Shown here: piece after piece, positions 47,577-56,212 of the stretch
Layout of the letters: each line of letters begins with the position of its first letter
Numbering within the stretch: the first letter of the stretch is position 1
From: Planctomycetaceae bacterium
GTDB lineage: Bacteria > Planctomycetota > Planctomycetia > Planctomycetales > Planctomycetaceae
Direction of reading: 5' to 3'
NCBI GenBank assembly: GCA_021732995.1
Contig: JAKFWA010000027.1
Location: forward strand, 110,822-174,821
DNA: 64,000 nucleotides
Position numbers and translations under genes: made by a program
The notes under the pieces: model-generated
What the model was told of the DNA's origin: nothing
Databases searched by the model: none
The model's input: the letters and a program-made list of their open reading frames with translations, nothing else

Positions 47577-47613
47577 AGAAAAAAGGCGTGGAGAGCCGTC
47601 ACTCTCTCCACGC
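47577..47613 (-). terminator. Intrinsic terminator
   Basis: Stem GCGTGGAGAG (47586-47595) with CTCTCCACGC (47604-47613). Read on the minus strand it is followed by C and six T. Ends the transcript of the 47633-47845 gene. Confidence 0.75.
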
Positions 47614-47632
47614 TTGCCTCACCCGGCAGCGT

Positions 47633-47845
47633 TCACTCCAGCCACCCCTCTTCCGTTGCGATGTCGAGCAAACAATCCAGAGTCCGCAAGGAACTCAGGA
47701 TGTGGTTCACTCGGGCGTCGGCGACTTCAAAATGAAAGTCGTCTAACTCGCGGTGGAAATAGTGGGCATGGATGGCGAACAATGCCTCCCAGAACTCTCT
47801 GGTGATTCTTGGGTGAGCTTGTTTGTTGTTGTTGGTGTTGTTCAT
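47633..47845 (-). CDS. Small helical hypothetical protein
   Basis: 70 residues; AGGGAG lies 7 bases before the ATG at 47845. Asn-rich start (MNNTNNNKQ), then RITREFWEALFAIHAHYFH and a helical end SLRTLDCLLDIATEEG. No known domain. Preceded by a set of perfect hairpins and followed by a terminator, so it is a free-standing cassette. Confidence 0.65.
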   Translation of the reverse strand: MNNTNNNKQAHPRITREFWEALFAIHAHYFHRELDDFHFEVADARVNHILSSLRTLDCLLDIATEEGWLE

Positions 47846-47910
47846 GGTCTTACTCCCTGGTTGTGGTCGCCGCGTGTGACAGAGGGGTGCGTCAACCGTG
47901 TGTTGCCCCT

Positions 47911-47994
47911 CCGCGATGGTTAGCCATCGCGGAAAAGCCCAGTGAGAAAGATCCGGCTGGCGGACCAGCCGGTGAAAACCGAGGATCAACCTCG
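47911..47994. other. Three hairpins in the leader of a small gene
   Basis: CCGCGATGG-TTAG-CCATCGCGG (47911-47932), CCGGCTGG-CGGA-CCAGCCGG (about 47951-47970) and CGAGG-ATCAA-CCTCG (about 47980-47994). All stems are perfect and they follow one another closely. On the minus strand they precede the 47633-47845 gene. Confidence 0.6.
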
Positions 47995-48012
47995 CTTAGA
48001 ACCGGTCATGCT

Positions 48013-48297
48013 TTAGTACTCTTCCGGAAGCAGGATGGTCGTGACTGAACGGTCCCATTCAGTGATGATCCAAAACTTGGAACCACCTTGCGTGGAATAC
48101 TGAGAGAAGAGCCGAAAGCCGTGTTCCAATGCGGCTTCGTTCTCCTTCCAGTCATGCTCGTCCAGGTCTCCCCAGTCGCCGGTCTTGTGGCGAATGAGGC
48201 CCTGAAACACTTCGTCCGGTGATAAACCGGAAATTGCTCCAGGCGTGATCACAACTTGTCCTACCGGGAATTTCCCATTGGTCTTGGCGTCGATCAT
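48013..48297 (-). CDS. Plasmid-related small protein (conserved in mobile elements)
   Basis: 94 residues. Conserved pattern: ITPGAISGLSPDEVFQGLIRHKTGDWGDLD, EHGFRLFSQY and WIITEWDRSVTTILLPEEY (written here in pieces). This matches a small family I know only as plasmid-related proteins on conjugative elements; activity unknown. Its Shine-Dalgarno AGGAA is the loop of a hairpin at 48300-48318, so translation may depend on that hairpin. Confidence 0.75.
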   Translation of the reverse strand: MIDAKTNGKFPVGQVVITPGAISGLSPDEVFQGLIRHKTGDWGDLDEHDWKENEAALEHGFRLFSQYSTQGGSKFWIITEWDRSVTTILLPEEY

Positions 48298-48359
48298 GTC
48301 TTCATCTTCCTGATGAAGTACCGACCGGATTGCATCCAGTCGGCACGTTGGTCATTCAA

Positions 48360-48617
48360 CTACTCGATTGCTTCGGACTCGTGAGCTGGCACTTCTTGCT
48401 CGACGATCCAAGCGAACGCCCAGTCCGCAGCCTTCTGAACAAGTGGCAGGTCGTTTCGCCCGAATTGGGCGGACTCGCTGTACTTGTCTCCCTCCTTGTA
48501 GACACGCACGATCTCGGTGTTGAACCAGGCTCCGTTCTCTTGCGAACGGTTGGCCCAGATTTTCACCCTGATTCGTCCAATCGAGAGGGTCTTTACCGGT
48601 CCATTTTTTGGTGCCAT
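48360..48617 (-). CDS. Small protein, paralog of 46980-47222
   Basis: 85 residues from ATG at 48617 (GGAG 5 bases upstream). Shares with its paralog the pattern R-x-K-I-W-A-N, EIVRVYKEGDKY, AQFGRNDLPLVQKAADWA and FAWIVEQ. Function unknown. Confidence 0.7.
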   Translation of the reverse strand: MAPKNGPVKTLSIGRIRVKIWANRSQENGAWFNTEIVRVYKEGDKYSESAQFGRNDLPLVQKAADWAFAWIVEQEVPAHESEAIE

Positions 48618-48679
48618 AAGCACTCCATGTGTTGTTTTGATCCGAAGTGCTTCCACGCTTTCTTCGGATCGATTGTTGT

Positions 48680-48735
48680 CACGCCGTGGTGCTCATCACC
48701 ACGGCACTCAAAAGGGACGGCCCGGGGGCCGTCCA
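48680..48735. other. Two hairpins in the leader of a small gene
   Basis: GCCGTGGTG-CTCAT-CACCACGGC and an adjacent GGACGGCC...GGCCGTCC palindrome (about 48714-48734). On the minus strand they lie just upstream of the 48360-48617 gene, the same layout as at 47911-47994. Confidence 0.6.
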
Positions 48736-48763
48736 AAAACCAGAACCACAATCCCATGCAAAC

Positions 48764-49129
48764 CTATCTCCGCCGCGCTTTGGTTTGGGTCGCGTCGGAG
48801 AGTTCTTCCTTGGCCTTCTGAACGACGGCTAACAGGTCGTCGATATCGGACGCGGGAATGAACTCCGAGGAGTAAAACTGCTTCCCTCCCGCCTTCCACC
48901 GACCGACACGAATGACACACTCGTCCCTCCGCCAACTGCCAGCGGGAAAGACGAAGGCCGCCACGTTATGTACATCGAAGCGTTTGGCTTCTTTGGGCAG
49001 CGGTCCTTCGTGGTAAGGCATGCGACATTCCGGGCAGAAGCGTTCATCGACCCGAAGTGGAAACAAAACCTTCCACGGCCATTTGCGACGCCATCGTTTT
49101 TGTTGGTTGCGTGAGCGGTACATGCTCAT
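48764..49129 (-). CDS. Small zinc-ribbon-like hypothetical protein
   Basis: 121 residues. Very basic start (RSRNQQKRWRRKWPWKV), a C-x2-C motif (CPECRMPYHEG), then a beta-rich part ending in a Glu/Lys helix. A second start at 49123 is possible. No family recognised. It lies between the tiny-gene cassettes and the VirD4 operon. Confidence 0.65.
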   Translation of the reverse strand: MSMYRSRNQQKRWRRKWPWKVLFPLRVDERFCPECRMPYHEGPLPKEAKRFDVHNVAAFVFPAGSWRRDECVIRVGRWKAGGKQFYSSEFIPASDIDDLLAVVQKAKEELSDATQTKARRR

Positions 49130-49292
49130 GACTGGATCACTCCAGTAATTCGGCGAGATGCGTTCCCTTGAACGTCACGTTCGCCTACGGTTTGCGAAGG
49201 TTTAGCGCCCGTTGTTTTTCCTTGCTCCGGGGCCGGGAGCGATGAAACCCAAGAAGTGGGAGTCGTGGCGTGTGTGGTGAAATCACCTCCTT

Positions 49293-50006
49293 TCAACGAA
49301 CAGAGAGAACAAGGGGCAGAAGTTCCGGGACGGAGAGCACGCGCACCGAAATGCGGTGGACATCTCGATATTGAGCGAGTGCCGCCGCGATGCGTTTCGC
49401 CTTTTCGGGAAAAACCGTGAGCAGCGTGATTTCAAATCGGCCGGCGTGAACGATTCGTCGGAAGCTCGGCTGACGGATGTGGTCAGCAATGTCCGCACGG
49501 AGCGTTTCGATCACGCGGTCCCAGCGGCCGTGATTACCGGCATCGACGCGAGCCAGTCCAATTTGCCCAGCGTCTGCGGGATCAAAGTAGTAGCCAGTCG
49601 GAAGTCCTGGGCGGTGCAGCTCAGGGAAGCTCCGAGTGATGTCGGCGGCAGTGAGTCGATGTCGTAGCCGGTCTGACAAGCAACAGAAGTGCAGCAGTGC
49701 GAAGGCCCGAATCTTGGCCGTCTCGGATAACGGCCCGATGCGATCTGTCGTCAAACCACAGCGCTCGGCACCGAGTTCCGTCATGTGCCAGTAACGCTGG
49801 CGACTGTGCAACGGTGCTGAGTTCAGCAAGGAGCGTTGCCGACAGGCACGCAGCAATTGTTTGACACTTTGCCGACTGCAATCGTTGAACTGCGGCAGTT
49901 TGGCCACCGCCGCTGATACTGTCAGTCGGTAGCGAGCAAGGTGCTGCAAAAGAACGTCAATGGCTTCGGCTGAGATCGGAGTTTCGTGTTGTGCAAGCGT
50001 GGGCAT
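49293..50006 (-). CDS. Winged-helix protein, type B copy 2 (replication-relaxation-like)
   Basis: 237 residues. Start ATG at 50006 is chosen because it lies exactly 5 bases after the stop of the preceding gene, the same spacing as in the other pair (53950/53944). N-terminal winged helix (LLQHLARYRLTVSAAVAKL...RYWHMTELGAERCGL), then an alpha/beta domain ending ISVRVLSVPELLPL. Paralog of 53237-53944. General build recalls replication-relaxation family proteins, by fold and context only. Confidence 0.65.
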   Translation of the reverse strand: MPTLAQHETPISAEAIDVLLQHLARYRLTVSAAVAKLPQFNDCSRQSVKQLLRACRQRSLLNSAPLHSRQRYWHMTELGAERCGLTTDRIGPLSETAKIRAFALLHFCCLSDRLRHRLTAADITRSFPELHRPGLPTGYYFDPADAGQIGLARVDAGNHGRWDRVIETLRADIADHIRQPSFRRIVHAGRFEITLLTVFPEKAKRIAAALAQYRDVHRISVRVLSVPELLPLVLSVR

Positions 50007-50011
50007 CAGGT

Positions 50012-50641
50012 TCACCACAATTCGTAAGGGAGACTGAGGTCGGCACAGTGTTCGTGAAAGCTCTCAACTTGAGCGGGGCTGTAGCGCCCCGCTGATTCGA
50101 TCACTCGCAAGATTCGTCCTTGCTCATCGCGCAAGAACGCATCCGGGTCTTTGATCCGGTAACCGGCTTTAGGAAGTGCGTGTTCGCCAATCCACACGCG
50201 AGCAAGTTGCGGAAGCTGGTTGCGATAACGAACAAACACTTCGCCGAGACGCAGGTCGTGATCGCGATGCTCTTGCGGGGGAAGGCCGCGAGCCGTGCTG
50301 CCAAAGAGTCCGGCGGCGAGCGGGGAAGCAACGCAGACATCTGTGGGCAGCGCAGGTTGATTCCAACGGTGCCGAGCACGGTCAGAGACGGTGTGCGAAT
50401 CCGGTTCGTTGTCGCCTGGTTGCCAAGAGAACAAAGGACTGTCGTCCTTCAAGGGCGGATGAGCATTGATGCGATGCAATTCCAGCAGCCTGGCTTCTTC
50501 CAAGCGACGAAGTCGGCGTTGTGCTGTTTCCGTCGAGTGCGTCATGGGCCACCACAAACTGGCAACATGACGCACACTCAGCATTCGCACTCGACGAGTG
50601 AGCGTTTCCAACAGTTCGTGATCTCGCGGGGTGAGTGTCAT
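50012..50641 (-). CDS. Winged-helix/nuclease-like protein, type A copy 2
   Basis: 209 residues. ATG overlaps the VirD4 stop (ATGA). Winged helix at about 1-60 (LTPRDHELLETLTRRVRML, QRRLRRLEEARLLEL). C-terminal part has PDAFLRDEQGRIL, VIESAGRY and ends LPYELW, as in type A copy 1 (PDAFIVNQDEQ, VIEFGGGY, LPYQLW). The PDA...E pattern resembles the replication-relaxation family. Likely binds DNA. Confidence 0.68.
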   Translation of the reverse strand: MTLTPRDHELLETLTRRVRMLSVRHVASLWWPMTHSTETAQRRLRRLEEARLLELHRINAHPPLKDDSPLFSWQPGDNEPDSHTVSDRARHRWNQPALPTDVCVASPLAAGLFGSTARGLPPQEHRDHDLRLGEVFVRYRNQLPQLARVWIGEHALPKAGYRIKDPDAFLRDEQGRILRVIESAGRYSPAQVESFHEHCADLSLPYELW

Positions 50642-53244
50642 GGCTGCTTCCCTTTCCGACGTGAGTCGTCTTGCGGAAGCGTTTGCTGGAACTGACGGAA
50701 TAGGTCGTCGATGTCACCGAGTTCCGCATCGGGCAGTGAAGCCGCTTGGTTCTCGCCGACGACTTCCTCGGTCCACTTCGGGCCAGCCACTTTCTTCGGG
50801 GGTTTGGCAGAAGAATCAGTTGTGTTCGCGTCACTGATCTGGCGGGGTTGGAAACTGCCGACAGCATTCGGCCACGGGAGCGCCCGTCGTCGTCGGTATT
50901 CTTCTGCCGAGATGTGGAAGCTCGATTCGATGATCACCGGCAATCCACCGTATTGGGCGTAACCCGCGCCGCGACTGATGCGCAGGAAGCTGCGAAACGG
51001 ATGGTCGCTTGTGAGCAGCACGTCATTCTGCGTGAAGCGACTGACGACTTGCTCCGTCTGCGAATAGGTCACGGTGGACCTGCCATCCGGATTGGTGGAC
51101 TTGGAAACTCCAAGTGCGTGATCGATGGTCACTCCGCTGCCATTGATCAAGCGTTGCTGGTCGTCGCTCGATGACACGGAGAACCACTGCCGCAAGCGAC
51201 AGTTCGCCTCAATCGCGGGAATGAGATTCGTCGTGGACTTCTTCAGGTCTTCCATACTTTGATTCGCGAGGATGACGCCAACGCCCATGCTGCGGGCCAG
51301 TTGCAGCATGTATTCCAGGTTGCTCGCGACCATCCGTTGAAACTCGTCGATGACGAGAAACACGGGGTGCTGTCGCTCCGTCTGCGTGGCAGCGGCCAGC
51401 AGCATGTAGTTCACCAGTCGTGCGATTTCGGGAGCACCGCTTGGTGATAACGTGGACGAGAGATGGAAGTAGAGGAGTTGCGGCGTGCGAAACACGTCGG
51501 TGAGATCGATTGAGTTCTCGACGACTTCCGCTGAACGACCACTGGCGGAAGTCACATTGAGCGCTTCGCAAGACGCCAAGCGTTTGATGACTTCCTGAAC
51601 GTGGACGCCCGCTTTCCGAATCTCGGGGTGCAATTCGCGTTTCTTGGCAGTCGTAATGACTTCGCCAATGCAGTCGGCCAGCTCGGTGAACGTGGTGACG
51701 TGCGGAAAGGTCTTCAACGCGTGAAACAGAATCGCGGCATTGGCCGAACTGTAGTATCCCTGGCCGTAGTCGGTGCCGTAGGTCAGACCGTTGGCTCCAC
51801 AGAGAATGTCGGTTCGGGTCAACAGATCGAATCTCGACCAGAACGGCTGCGTCATCGGGTTGAAGGCGAATGTTGCTCGGTCTGCCTGATTGGAGAAGTA
51901 TCTGAGTGGGAGCGTCTGACCCCGCTGCCGCCTCACGTCCTCGGCAGCGGCTTGCAAAGTTGCAAGCAGCTCCAACGAGTCCGCTTTCAAGTCGAGCACG
52001 ATGACGCTGCATTCACCGCCTCTGACCAGTTGCTCGATGAGGGGACTGAGAAAGAGAGAAGTCTTTCCCGAACCACTGTCGCCCAAACCATGCGCGTGCT
52101 CGTGAAAGACTTCGCGGGGAACGAGTACGGGGCTGCCGTCTTCGACTACTCTCCCGAGATACACGCTGCTCCGCTCCGTGAGATCAGGAGAGCGTCGGAT
52201 GTCGGTGAGAATCGTTTCGATACTATTGCCGGAACGGCTTTGGTTTCGCGCACCCGTTGCCAGACAAAGAATTGGCATCACCAGTGAGAACGCTAGTGCG
52301 AGCGGCATCACCACGGGCAGAGTCGCGATGCCGATCACCGTCGCTCCCCAGACCATTCCCCCATATCGCAGCCGCTCGAAGTCACCCGCTTGGCGTTGAT
52401 CAAGTTGACGCGAATACGTCTGGTGATTCGTGCTTCCCAATTCAATGACCTGCGCCAGCGGAGAATTGGACCAGCGGGCAAACACCATGACGGTCAGAAC
52501 CGTTACGGCCAGCACAATGCCCGCTCGATAATGTGTCGGACCCACCGGACTTTGCTGCAATCCGGGCAATGGTTGGGCGTGGTATGTGAACCACGAACCG
52601 AGACTCTCCAAAAGGACTCGCCAAGGAGAGACGCTGGTGTTTTGCGGGCGGGCTGTGAATGCGGCGACCGGCAATAGCACCACGGCCAACTTCAAGAGCC
52701 ATGTGCCGGTCAAGAGCACGCACGCGGTCAGCACGACAGCGACGACAGACAACACGCTCAGTTGAAACTGCCATTGCGTTCGCAAGGCATCGGCTTCAGT
52801 TCGTGGCATGGGAGCCGACGTGCAGACCACACCCCAATGTCGGCCAAACGCATAGGCGAACAGTCCGATGACATGCGCCAGCATGACGACTTGCACCATC
52901 CACGGCGTGCGATGGTTGGCGCAGAGCAACACGGCAGCCGTGAGCGTCAGCGGATGCAGCAACCAGCGGACCTGGCTCGTCCAGATCGCTGCTGTCACGC
53001 CAATGGCCAGCGTTGGCAAGGCGAAAACCAAGTCGAACGGTTCCAGCCAACGGATTCCAGCAGGCGGATAGAACAGCACGATTAGAACAGCGGCGCTGGC
53101 TGCTATTCCCAAACCTCTCCCAATGCCCCACACACGTTCGGTCCAACTGCGGAGCGGCGCGGGCAGTTCCAGAGATGGGCGGGTCACTGGCAAACGATCC
53201 AATTGCAGTGGGTTGCCGACCGATTGGTAATAGTTTTCACGCAT
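50638..53244 (-). CDS. VirD4/TraG-like coupling ATPase
   Basis: 868 residues from ATG at 53244. N-terminal half has about seven hydrophobic segments to residue 330. Motor domain: Walker A GDSGSGKTS near 391, Walker B VFLVIDEFQRM near 635, then the TraM-recognition-type region (MEDLKKSTTNLIPAIEANC). Such ATPases bring DNA or proteins to a type IV secretion channel. No relaxase or other channel genes are in the window. Overlaps both neighbours by a few bases. Confidence 0.82.
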   Translation of the reverse strand: MRENYYQSVGNPLQLDRLPVTRPSLELPAPLRSWTERVWGIGRGLGIAASAAVLIVLFYPPAGIRWLEPFDLVFALPTLAIGVTAAIWTSQVRWLLHPLTLTAAVLLCANHRTPWMVQVVMLAHVIGLFAYAFGRHWGVVCTSAPMPRTEADALRTQWQFQLSVLSVVAVVLTACVLLTGTWLLKLAVVLLPVAAFTARPQNTSVSPWRVLLESLGSWFTYHAQPLPGLQQSPVGPTHYRAGIVLAVTVLTVMVFARWSNSPLAQVIELGSTNHQTYSRQLDQRQAGDFERLRYGGMVWGATVIGIATLPVVMPLALAFSLVMPILCLATGARNQSRSGNSIETILTDIRRSPDLTERSSVYLGRVVEDGSPVLVPREVFHEHAHGLGDSGSGKTSLFLSPLIEQLVRGGECSVIVLDLKADSLELLATLQAAAEDVRRQRGQTLPLRYFSNQADRATFAFNPMTQPFWSRFDLLTRTDILCGANGLTYGTDYGQGYYSSANAAILFHALKTFPHVTTFTELADCIGEVITTAKKRELHPEIRKAGVHVQEVIKRLASCEALNVTSASGRSAEVVENSIDLTDVFRTPQLLYFHLSSTLSPSGAPEIARLVNYMLLAAATQTERQHPVFLVIDEFQRMVASNLEYMLQLARSMGVGVILANQSMEDLKKSTTNLIPAIEANCRLRQWFSVSSSDDQQRLINGSGVTIDHALGVSKSTNPDGRSTVTYSQTEQVVSRFTQNDVLLTSDHPFRSFLRISRGAGYAQYGGLPVIIESSFHISAEEYRRRRALPWPNAVGSFQPRQISDANTTDSSAKPPKKVAGPKWTEEVVGENQAASLPDAELGDIDDLFRQFQQTLPQDDSRRKGKQP

Positions 53245-53944
53245 GATGGCGACTCGCTGTGAGTGACAAGAGTTGGGGAACGATGGACAGGTGCAGGGCC
53301 AAACCGATGGGCCAGTCGTGGCGGTCGAGTGCTTGCCGGATTGCGGCCGACTTTTCTTTCGTGGCCGTAACGACGACCAAGCGAAAGTGACCGCCTGTGA
53401 TGAACCGGTCGAACTCCCGAATCCGGCGACGATCATTCACGTCGGCCGCACACTTCCTCGCGACGTGGTCCGCTGGTCCGCCGAGATCAATGCGCACGAG
53501 TTCCAGAATCTGCTGCTGCTCGTCGAAACAATGCGGTGTTTCCGCCAACGCCGCCGAAAGCCACGGGCAAAGCGTTCGTACCTCTGAGGACGTGAGGCGT
53601 TTGCGGGGTTGTTTGCTCAAGGCGGAGTAAGCGAGCACCGCGTATTCCATCGGTAGCGACTGCGGCCCCAGTGGAATCGTTCGGTGCGTCCCGATGCCTA
53701 GCGACTTCGCACCGGCCTCACTGAGCAAGTAATAGCGCGTCGGGTGCAGGAGCGTGAATTTCTGAAGTAGGCCGGAATCGCAAAGGCGATTCGCGATTTT
53801 CGACACGGCGTTAGCCGACAGACCTCGAATCACGATCCGACGCAGCACCTCGACGGTCGTCAGTCGATACCGGGCGACATGCTCGACAATCTGGCGGTCT
53901 CGTGCAGAGATGCGGCGAGCAGTGTGAATGGAAACACGTTGCAT
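53237..53944 (-). CDS. Winged-helix protein, type B copy 1
   Basis: 235 residues; ATG at 53944, 5 bases after the type A stop. Winged helix ARDRQIVEHVARYRLTTVEV and RYYLLSEAGAKSLG; later FITGGHFRLVVVTATKEK and an end LALHLSIVPQLLSL parallel to copy 2. Overlaps the VirD4 gene by 8 bases. Presumed partner of type A. Confidence 0.66.
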   Translation of the reverse strand: MQRVSIHTARRISARDRQIVEHVARYRLTTVEVLRRIVIRGLSANAVSKIANRLCDSGLLQKFTLLHPTRYYLLSEAGAKSLGIGTHRTIPLGPQSLPMEYAVLAYSALSKQPRKRLTSSEVRTLCPWLSAALAETPHCFDEQQQILELVRIDLGGPADHVARKCAADVNDRRRIREFDRFITGGHFRLVVVTATKEKSAAIRQALDRHDWPIGLALHLSIVPQLLSLTASRHHA

Positions 53945-53949
53945 GTTGA

Positions 53950-54591
53950 TTACCACAACTGATAGGGAAGAGTCCGTTCCACACAGTCCCGATGAAATTC
54001 CTCGACACGTTCGGCGTCGTAGCCGCCACCGAACTCGATGACCCACACAACCTGTTCGTCCTGATTCACGATGAAGGCATCGGGGAGCTTTTCACCGCGT
54101 CGGGTGTGGGCCAGCAGATCCTCGCCACGCCAAGCCGTTGCCCATTGCGGAGCGATGGAATGCAGCCGCAACCAAACGGCTGCCACGCCGAGATCGTGAG
54201 TGGCCTGTGTCGGATGTTTCAGTTCCCCGCGTCCGACGCCTCCGAACAACTGCGCGCCGCGTTCCGTGGCGATCCAAGTGATGCAAGAACGAGTGGCGCG
54301 CAATCGCCAACGCTGCTGACAGCGATAAGCAATCGCTCCGAAGTCCGGTGCGGAGTCGCCGGGTCTCCAACTGACCAGCGGCGATTCCAGTTCGGGGATG
54401 GATCGCGCTGGTACTGAGAGACTGGCAAGCAGTTCGTGTTCTGCGAGTCGCTTGAGCCGACGACGAGCATTGGCCAGTTCACCGTTCCACCAGTGTTCGG
54501 CAATCTGCCGTTGTCCAAACAGGCGGACCTTCTGAACCAGCGCTTGCAGGATGTCGCGGTCCCGCTGCGTGAGATGCAATGAGACGGTCAC
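53950..54591 (-). CDS. Winged-helix/nuclease-like protein, type A copy 1
   Basis: 213 residues from a GTG overlapping the preceding stop (GTGA). Winged helix LTQRDRDILQALVQKVRLF and ARRRLKRLAEHELLASL; nuclease-like strand pattern LPDAFIVNQDEQ...WVIEFGGGYDAERVEEFH; ends LPYQLW. Paralog of 50012-50641. Role unknown; part of the VirD4 operon. Confidence 0.68.
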   Translation of the reverse strand: MTVSLHLTQRDRDILQALVQKVRLFGQRQIAEHWWNGELANARRRLKRLAEHELLASLSVPARSIPELESPLVSWRPGDSAPDFGAIAYRCQQRWRLRATRSCITWIATERGAQLFGGVGRGELKHPTQATHDLGVAAVWLRLHSIAPQWATAWRGEDLLAHTRRGEKLPDAFIVNQDEQVVWVIEFGGGYDAERVEEFHRDCVERTLPYQLW

Positions 54592-55004
54592 GATGGCTCC
54601 CCCATCGCATCGTTTATGTTGTCGCCATCGACCGGCCGCTGTCGCTTGTTTCGCCCGCGAGCTGGCGTTTGGCCGAAGTCTGGCAGACCGCGCAGGTCTG
54701 CCGTTGAATCGGCTGCTGCTGGGCCGCTCAAACGCAATGGTTCGCCAGTCACTTGCTGCATGACATCAAGTGCTTCAGCGGCGAGATTGGAGGAAGTGAG
54801 TCCAATTGCACGCTGGCGGAGCGTCATCGCGATTTCCGCCTTGCCTTCGGCTTCGTACTTGCGAGCCAAGTCTTCCAGATCGCTCTGCTGTTCGGCCTGG
54901 GCGACAGCGTGCAAGCCTTCGACTCGGGAACTGACCACACCGGCCAGCAGCGCGGTGAATCGTTCCGCGAGCCGGTCGAGAAAAAGTGAAACGACCTTGT
55001 TCAT
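54588..55004 (-). CDS. Small helical protein at head of VirD4 operon
   Basis: 138 residues, mostly helical (MNKVVSLFLDRLAERFTALL; LEDLARKYEAEGKAEIAMTL) with a low-complexity basic tail (TPARGRNKRQRP). First gene of the six-gene coupled operon running to 49293. No family recognised; could be an accessory or structural subunit. Confidence 0.68.
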   Translation of the reverse strand: MNKVVSLFLDRLAERFTALLAGVVSSRVEGLHAVAQAEQQSDLEDLARKYEAEGKAEIAMTLRQRAIGLTSSNLAAEALDVMQQVTGEPLRLSGPAAADSTADLRGLPDFGQTPARGRNKRQRPVDGDNINDAMGEPS

Positions 55005-55135
55005 TGCGAGTTCCTGCCGGAAACTAAAGGGGAATGGAACGCTGACTAACCGCAGTCAGCACGGCAGGAGTATTGGTATCCGAAGGGCGGCAGCAGCCGC
55101 GTGGCATTCCAGTATCATTCGCAAAGCAAGAAGAC

Positions 55136-56212
55136 ATGACTTCGCTGCAGAAACAACTCGACCCACAATTGGTCTATCTGGATAGCTTCTTGCTTGATCG
55201 AGCGCGGTTGTCTCTGGGGTTGTCGCTCGGGCAGCTAGCGGTGGAAGCGGAGGTTGACTACCGAACGGTGCGTGGCGTCGTTGACAAAGGGGGATTGCTA
55301 CCCTCGAAAGCACGCGACATTGCCCAAGTCTTGAAGAAAGACGTGTTGGAGCTTCTAGCGCCGTACGACCCGCGTTTTGTTCCGCCGAGTCCGCCACTTG
55401 GTCCGTTGGCCGGATCAACCGAGTGGGAAGCCGTGGGCTACCTCAACCAAGGACGTCTTGCTCCCAACGGTCTGTATTACATCGTCTGCCAAATGCAGCA
55501 CCGGCATTCGCCCGCGAAGCGCGGCCGTGGCAAGTTCTATCACCTGAGTTGGCTGTCATCCGCGACACGGGACGCGATGCGAAACAAGCTGTCTCGTCAT
55601 GCCAATGTCGCGGCTGAGGTCGGTATCCACCGGCATGTCGCCGTCAACCACACTTCGACACCAGTCAGTGACGGCAACGGCTGGTGGGTGATTGATGAGT
55701 GGGTAGGTGAGCGCACGCTCGAAAACCATCTGCAATCCGAACCGTGGCCCCCAGCACAGTTGCCGCGATTGCTGCACGAGATCGCGCAAGGGTTGAATGC
55801 CCTGCACTCGGCCAACATTGTCGCTCGCGAACTCGCCCCGGCCCGCGTCTTGATTTCAGATCGGGACGGACACGCTGTGCTCACGGACTTTGAACTGGCA
55901 AAGTTGCTCGACGGCAGCCCATCGGTCTCCAGCGAATGGCCGGAAGATGTGTTTCTTGCGCCGGAAGTCGATGGCACTTCGGCCACGGTGCAGTCTGACC
56001 TCTATAGCTTCGGTCAAGTTGCAATTGCGGCGGCAGCGGGGAGTGACGGTGCGGGAGATTTGGAACGAGCGCCCGTATTTCTCGGTCGTGCTGGCGTTCC
56101 GAAACGGTTGGCGAAGATGATTGTCGATTGCCTGGAGCCGGTGCCCTCGAATCGCCCGCCGGAATTACTCCCGTTGCTGACGGAACTCAGTCGCTGGGTG
56201 GAGAAAAGCTGA
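55136..56212 (+). CDS. HTH-pseudokinase fusion
   Basis: 358 residues from ATG at 55136. An HTH resembling Cro/C1 lies at about 22-65 (LSLGLSLGQLAVEAEVDYRTVRG in part). A protein-kinase fold at about 95-355 is recognisable from LHEIAQGLNALHSANIVARE, VFLAPEV (275-277 as APE) and SDLYSFGQ. The catalytic HRD is ARE (230-232), the following Lys and Asn are gone, and DFG is DFE (251-253), so it should not transfer phosphate. Divergent from the VirD4 operon; its stop overlaps the next start. Confidence 0.75.
   Translation: MTSLQKQLDPQLVYLDSFLLDRARLSLGLSLGQLAVEAEVDYRTVRGVVDKGGLLPSKARDIAQVLKKDVLELLAPYDPRFVPPSPPLGPLAGSTEWEAVGYLNQGRLAPNGLYYIVCQMQHRHSPAKRGRGKFYHLSWLSSATRDAMRNKLSRHANVAAEVGIHRHVAVNHTSTPVSDGNGWWVIDEWVGERTLENHLQSEPWPPAQLPRLLHEIAQGLNALHSANIVARELAPARVLISDRDGHAVLTDFELAKLLDGSPSVSSEWPEDVFLAPEVDGTSATVQSDLYSFGQVAIAAAAGSDGAGDLERAPVFLGRAGVPKRLAKMIVDCLEPVPSNRPPELLPLLTELSRWVEKS

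Noticed and set aside
47577..49129. Small genes with hairpins read as an integron cassette array
   Set aside because: Several hairpins per gene, mostly perfect and without attC-type R boxes, and no integron integrase nearby.
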